A stretch of 64,000 nt of DNA from Calvatia gigantea (lineage: Eukaryota; Basidiomycota; Agaricomycetes; Agaricales; Lycoperdaceae). Positions 59,401 to 64,000 of this stretch are shown in pieces; within the stretch, counting starts at the first letter, position 1; every line of letters starts with the position of its first letter. The notes under the pieces were generated by a model. It did not search any database. It was not told the origin of the DNA and worked only from the letters and a program-made list of their open reading frames with translations. The stretch covers positions 1,079,501 through 1,143,500 of the forward strand of contig JACAAK010000010.1 of the NCBI GenBank assembly GCA_025093985.1, given 5' to 3'. Made by a program: the position numbers and the translations under genes.

Positions 59401-62400
59401 AGTTCTCCGAAAGCAGAGAAGATTTCCACTCTATCATGACGGTCTCCGACCACGAATACGACACCTCGTCGGATGATGAAGGGAGTGTTAAAGTGAGCAA
59501 GATGGTTTCGGGTGGTGATAGTGTGAAGGGTATCCCGCTGTCGAGGTCGCGCTCACCGTCGATGGCGTCGTATTATACTGGCCACCATGTGCCGCTTGCT
59601 ACGTATGAGGAGATTGGTGTGTCGGCGGATTTGTATGAGGAGCCCGACCCGATTGTGGTGACCAAGGAAGTGATTAGGGAGGTGCAAGTTCCTGTGGAAG
59701 TTATCAAGGAGGTGATTAAGGAAGTTGAGGTGCCCGTCGAGGTTATTAAAGAAGTAAGGGTCGAAGTGCCGGTGGAAGTTATTAGAGAGGTGGAGGTTCC
59801 CAAGGAGGTGGTGGTCGAGAAGGAAATCAGAGTGGAGGTGCCTGTAGAGGTCATCAAGGAGGTCGAGGTTATCAAGGAGGTCGAAATTATCAAGGAGGTT
59901 GAAGTGCCCGTTATCCGAGAGATTGTGAAAGAGGTCCCTGTGGAAGTTCGTTCGCGAGGTCCCTGTGGAGGTCATCCGAGAAGTCAAGGTTGAGGTTCCT
60001 GTACAGGTGCAGAAGGATGTTGAGGTCGTGAAAGAGATCGAAGTTGTCAGGGAAGTGCCTGTAACCAAAGAGGTGGAAGTTATTCGGGAGGTCAAAATCG
60101 AGGTGCCTGTGGAGATTGTCAAGGAGGTCAAAGTCGAGGTCCCCGTGGAGGTCATTAAAGAAGTTAAGGTCGAAGTACCCGTGGAGGTTGTCAAGGAGGT
60201 TCGAGTCGAGGTGCCTGTGGAGGTTGTCAAGGAGGTTCGAGTCGAGGTGCCTGTGGAGGTTGTCAAGGAGGTTCGAGTCGAGGTGCCTGTGGAGGTTGTC
60301 AAGGAGGTTCGAGTCGAAGTCCCTGTGGAGGTTGTCAGGGAGGTGGAAGTCATCAAAGAAGTCCAACCGCCCAAGCCTGAGGTCAAGGAGATGGAAATCC
60401 AGACCGATGAGCTCAAGAAAGAAGTTTCCTCGCAGCAGGTGCAAGTTACACCTCCAGCATCGTCTGGGCCAGTTTTCGTCCCTCCCAACGGAGTTGCCAG
60501 CTCCATCTCTGCACCCTCAACGTCTCATGGAACTCCCTCGTCACCTGGATTATATCGCGTTGGATCAACGGGCCATCAACACCAGTTCCAATTTGTCCCC
60601 TCGCCTCCCTCCTCCCAGTCAAACCCCCTCCTCAGTCCTATTTCTCCAATATTCAAGCCCGAGGCCGTCCCCGCAGCACCCGTCCTCCTTTCCCGCTCAA
60701 CCAGGCTATCAACGTCAGATCGTCGACAATCCATTGAAAGCGGTGTTTCGTCTGGCGATGCAGCAAGGCCTGTATTGTTGAATGCAACGGATAAGACCAG
60801 GCCGCCAATGATGGTACTTCCGCCTCCGCCTAGAGCACCCCCTCCACCCAACGCCATGCCTCCGCCCCCATTCATACCCAACCACCGTGGCCCGCCCCCG
60901 AGACCCTCTTCCCCGCCTCCACCGGAACTCATTCAACGCGCCACAACACCTACTTTCGGCAGCGTCCTTAATGTCCCTGGTGTGAGCAAGAATCTGGGTG
61001 CGTTTGGCAGTGTCCGAAGTCACATGTCGCCTTCGACCGCGAATATGAACTTGAGGCAACTGCCATCGACAAGCACTTTCAAATCTGGGCAGCCTGCAGG
61101 GAGTATGGCGCACGCCACTGGCGAACGGAGACAATTCTCGAATACCTCTCTTGCACTTTCGGAAAGGAGCCCGAGGTCATCTATTTCATCGTCCGATCAC
61201 ATACACGGACACTCGAGGGCCGCTACGGACGCCCCTGCCACTCCCAATAGGACCGCGGATATGACACCACGCGCGAATGGCCAGGCGACGGATCCTGCGA
61301 TTATTCATGCTATCACGCAGACGATGATTGGAGAGTTCATGTACAAGTACACGAGAAAGGCGATTGGGAAGGGACATGGCGAGAGGAGGCATAGGAGATT
61401 CTTCTGGGTGCATCCGTATACCAAGACGTTGTATTGGAGTTCCTCGGACCCTGGAAGCTCAAACGTTAATGAGTCGAGTGCGAAGAGCAGTACGTTGATT
61501 TTTCGTCGTTTGTTTTCAATAAACGATGCTGACCTTAATTTGTTTTGTAGCCTTCATTGAGGGCGTGAGGTCAGTGTTGGACCCGAACCCGATGCCACCC
61601 GGTCTGTACCAGTATAGCGTTGTCGTGTCAACTCCTCAACGTGAGATGAAAATCACGGCACCTACAAAAGAAAGGCATGATATCTGGCTCAATGTAAGTT
61701 AACACTGTGCTCCCCTGAGGAATGAGTTGTTAACGCATACTTGCAGGCTCTTCGATACTTGCTTTCCAGGCCGAGCCCCAACATGAACGCCATTGACGAA
61801 TCCCCTGTCCTCCCAAGCCCGATTGACTACCAGACCGACGATGACCGCGAGCACCGCCGTCAACGCCTGTTGTCCAGCCCTCAAAGCTTCCGTAGCTCAA
61901 GGAGAGATACTCCAGGCGGCACAGGCGGCACTTGGAACACTACACCCAGAGGCAAACGCTCTCGTTCACAGTTGTCAGTAAACCGCTCTATGAGCAAGAG
62001 ATCCGGCACACCTGCACTCGAATACCTCAGGTGGAATGGTCCTGAGAGTCCGTATAGCCCAACCAGGTCCTTCGTGGATGTTGAGGGCCAAGGAGAGGAA
62101 GAGGAGGATCTAGACTTCGAACTCCACGAGCACGATGAGTCAGCTCTCAGACGGTGGTTTCGAAGGTCTGGAGAACGTGCGTGCATGCTGTGATGGCAGG
62201 CATACGGTTGGCCATTCGAGGAATCATCACCACCATCACCATCCCATTCCTTCACATCCCATCATGCAGTTTCAGGCACAAGCCCATGCCCACACGGCAC
62301 CAATTCTTCGACGGCAAAGCACAGACAATCAACATCTAGATCCGAATCCGCTAGAAATCGGGAGACCAGTATCACCTGCTTGGTCGTTGAGGTCCAAGGC

Positions 62401-62524
62401 AGGAAGTACACAGAGCCACGAGGGCGGAGGCTTGTTCTCGTGGGCGAGAGGTGAGGGGAGCAAGCTGAGGTTTGGGTCGAAGAGGTCGACGAAGACTCCC
62501 GTTGGATCTTCTGCGGATCAATAA
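56478..62524 (+). CDS. Num1/Mcp5/ApsA-like cortical anchor protein
   Basis: Predicted cell-cortex anchor for dynein/microtubules or mitochondria. Exons: 56478-56858, 56947-57094, 57180-57347, 57432-58376, 58447-61489, 61551-61693 and 61747-62524; expected ~1867 aa. Coiled coils lie at ~45-130, 177-330 and 425-460. A basic RGRGRGG stretch precedes an acidic region, then comes an EVPVEV(I/V)KEV repeat array at ~948-1188. A C-terminal Mcp5-type PH domain lies at ~1500-1617 (GEFMYKYTRK, RRHRRFFWVHPYTKTLYWSS, KERHDIWLNAL), followed by GFEGLENVRACCDGRHTVG. Two extra bases break the frame, one in the repeats near 59949 and one near 62141-62146. The frame is otherwise continuous, so assembly indels are likely. 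It is head-to-head with the sorting nexin. Confidence 0.88.
59640..60372 (+). repeat. Coding repeat array EVPVEV(I/V)KEV
   Basis: Imperfect repeats of Val/Glu/Lys within the Num1-like protein. At 60181-60324 there are four 36-base units (VEVVKEVRVEVP), the first three identical. The alternating pattern predicts an extended or beta-rich stalk rather than a classical coiled coil. Num1 of yeast also carries a central repeat block, with an unrelated sequence. Confidence 0.9.
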
Positions 62525-63001
62525 GAGAATTTGGATATTTTGAACCCCTTGCCACTCGCTACCGTTTACCTTGCTTTGTTCGCCATCGGATATGTCGGTA
62601 TACCTCTATTTTTTTTTCCCTGGCCGCCGTATGGTTTGGACCGATCACCTTGTCGCAATATTCCCCCTTATATCCATCTCAAATTATGATCCTTGATAAT
62701 AAACTTGGGAGTCATACATACCTTCGTTCAAACCATCCCTAACCCCTCTCCGATTACTTCTATGACATGCTATTTTTGTCTCTCTTGTATGCATTTATTC
62801 TGTTACAATGTGCGCACCAGATACCACATTCTTTTAATCTCACATTCTTTTGTTATCTTCTTGGATTCAATAACTTCGATATTACCCAATATACATTGAT
62901 TATTCAACTAGACAGAACTACAATGAATACCGTACTACCAATGTCATGCCTCTGGGCTTTCGTAGGTTCTTAAAATGCCTCGACTTTGCAACCCTGGTAA
63001 C
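62525..63001. other. Intergenic region between convergent genes
   Basis: 477 bases, AT-richer than the neighbouring exons. It holds the 3' ends of two convergent genes, with an AATAAA-like signal at 62696-62701 for the Num1-like gene. No coding content recognised. Confidence 0.5.
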
Positions 63002-64000
63002 CTACTCTTCATCTCTTCGAGCTCGATCCAAGGCAGGTAGAACTTTAAAGTAGACAACCCAGTAAACTGGCCCTGTCAACAGGTTATCAATCTCTGAGAA
63101 AACGTCGTCAAATGCTTGCTCGGCTTCCTCAGCCGTTTCACGGATAGCATCCAACCATTCCTCCGCCTCTTCCGGATCCTGAGGTTTATTGAGTATATAT
63201 TCAATATGCGTAAGCTGTTCAGGATTCGGAAGGTTGGCCAAGATGCCGAGGAACCATTGTCCGAACAGGCTACCTGTCAGGAAGAAATCAAGACCGTCGG
63301 GAGGTCCTTCAGGTGTGTTGGGCCTTTGCTCAAAGCTCAAGACACGAAGGTTTTTGAGCGACGCAATGTCGCCCTCGTCAACCTCGAATCGGTAAGGCTG
63401 TCCTAGTAGGTCGTCCTCGTTTCAGCACGTGGACAATGTCAAGCACCAAAGAAGTGTTTACCAGGTTTGACTCCGAAGATAATTTTGAGTTCCTCGACGG
63501 ACTGGCATCGCGCAAAGATTGTACCAGATCCCTTTGGGAGGGTTGAGTCGAAAACCAGGGAGACCTTCTGGAGCCGCGATGTGGATATCCTACCCCCCAC
63601 ACCAAGCATGACTTCATTGAAGCGTCCTATCTCCTCCGCTTTTCCTAGGAGTTGTAGGACTCTCAGCTTGGGTGGCGAAGTACTTGCTTGTTGACCGAGA
63701 TTACATGGTTCATAATTGGGCGGATTGAGACGAGACCATCTGATGGTGAGGTTCTCGAGGTTCGGACAGTAGCTTCAAGACGTGGAGTGGAAAGTACGTC
63801 GTGCTAGACGCAATTGTCGTGAACGATGGTAAACGGAAAACATGTAGGAGAGCATCTCGCAGCTCCAGAGTAGATTTACTCCCAAAAAGATCTTGGCCAC
63901 TGGCTGACAGTAGCTTGATCTCCCGTAGCATGGTCAAACTCCGAAGAAACTTCGGAAATGACGGAGGGAGTTGGTATGCTTGTGGGTCAGGGAGTGCGAA
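63002..64000 (-). CDS. F-box/LRR-like protein, 3' part (runs off window)
   Basis: The 5' end lies beyond 64000. One intron at 63461-63403 (59 bases, GTAAAC..CTAG) joins IIFGVKPG to QPYRFEVDEGD. The last exon, 63402-63002, ends ALDRARRDEE. Leucine-rich segments with the rhythm of fungal F-box/LRR proteins are visible: FPKFLRSLTMLREIKLL, CPNLENLTIRWSRLNPP, PPKLRVLQLL, CQSVEELKIIFG and LKNLRVLSFEQRP. No F-box is in view, so the family call rests on the repeat style. The frame shifts by one base near 63767-63773 between HVLKLL and CPNLENL, as if a base were extra. Adaptor function in ubiquitin ligases is known for such families but is only inferred here. Confidence 0.5.

Noticed and set aside
60181..60324. 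36-base direct repeats as a possible CRISPR array
   Set aside because: The units are contiguous without spacers, in frame, and encode protein in a eukaryotic gene.
59553..60506. 317-codon minus-strand frame rich in Ser/Thr opposite the Num1-like repeats
   Set aside because: It is an antisense shadow of the coding repeat array; the plus strand has the conserved domains and introns.
60116..60781. 221-codon Arg/Ser-rich plus-strand frame
   Set aside because: Out-of-frame reading of the same repeat array; the EVPVEV frame carries the PH domain downstream.

Overview
The window is nuclear DNA of a filamentous basidiomycete, most likely an Agaricomycete. Genes carry short GT-AG introns of 53-88 bases. 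They include a Num1/ApsA-type cortical anchor and an SH3-PX-BAR sorting nexin. The rest is dominated by a tandemly expanded seven-helix membrane protein family of the kind common in mushroom-forming fungi, by Plavaka-like transposase pieces and by Ty1/copia sequence. No rRNA, tRNA or CRISPR was seen. The species cannot be named from the sequence.

Layout. (1) 1-7305: a recent ~4.0 kb tandem duplication. Each copy carries a three-exon SAM-dependent methyltransferase gene preceded by an older, decayed copy of the same gene; the first ~0.7 kb of copy 1 lies left of the window. (2) 7306-~7900: spacer with a perfect 28-bp palindrome. (3) ~7900-52626: an array of 13 copies (A-M here) of one four-exon seven-helix gene, all on the minus strand. 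Five look intact (B, F, G, I, J). The others carry nonsense mutations, small indels, a solo LTR insertion, a truncation or deletions. Between copies lie decayed pieces of the SH3-PX-BAR gene and of a Plavaka-like transposase, plus a fossil of the SH3-PX-BAR/NUM1 promoter and 5' exons. The functional versions of those two genes sit just to the right, so the array looks like repeated amplification of a chromosomal unit that once included the left part of that gene pair. Younger events overlie it: a 4.5-kb segmental duplication (26528-31035 and 34133-38640), a copia fragment at a duplication junction, two related solo LTRs, a 475-bp hAT-like MITE with an 8-bp target duplication, a 0.8-kb foldback element, and A53/T128 homopolymers at a rearrangement junction. 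(4) 53426-62524: the head-to-head pair SH3-PX-BAR sorting nexin (minus) and Num1/Mcp5/ApsA-like anchor (plus), sharing a 193-bp promoter interval. (5) 63002-64000: the 3' part of an F-box/LRR-like gene running off the window.

The sorting nexin would act in membrane remodelling and endocytosis, and the Num1-like protein in anchoring dynein/microtubules or mitochondria at the cortex. The array proteins have no known role. Several otherwise well-preserved genes are each broken by one extra base, which suggests residual assembly indels in addition to genuine decay.
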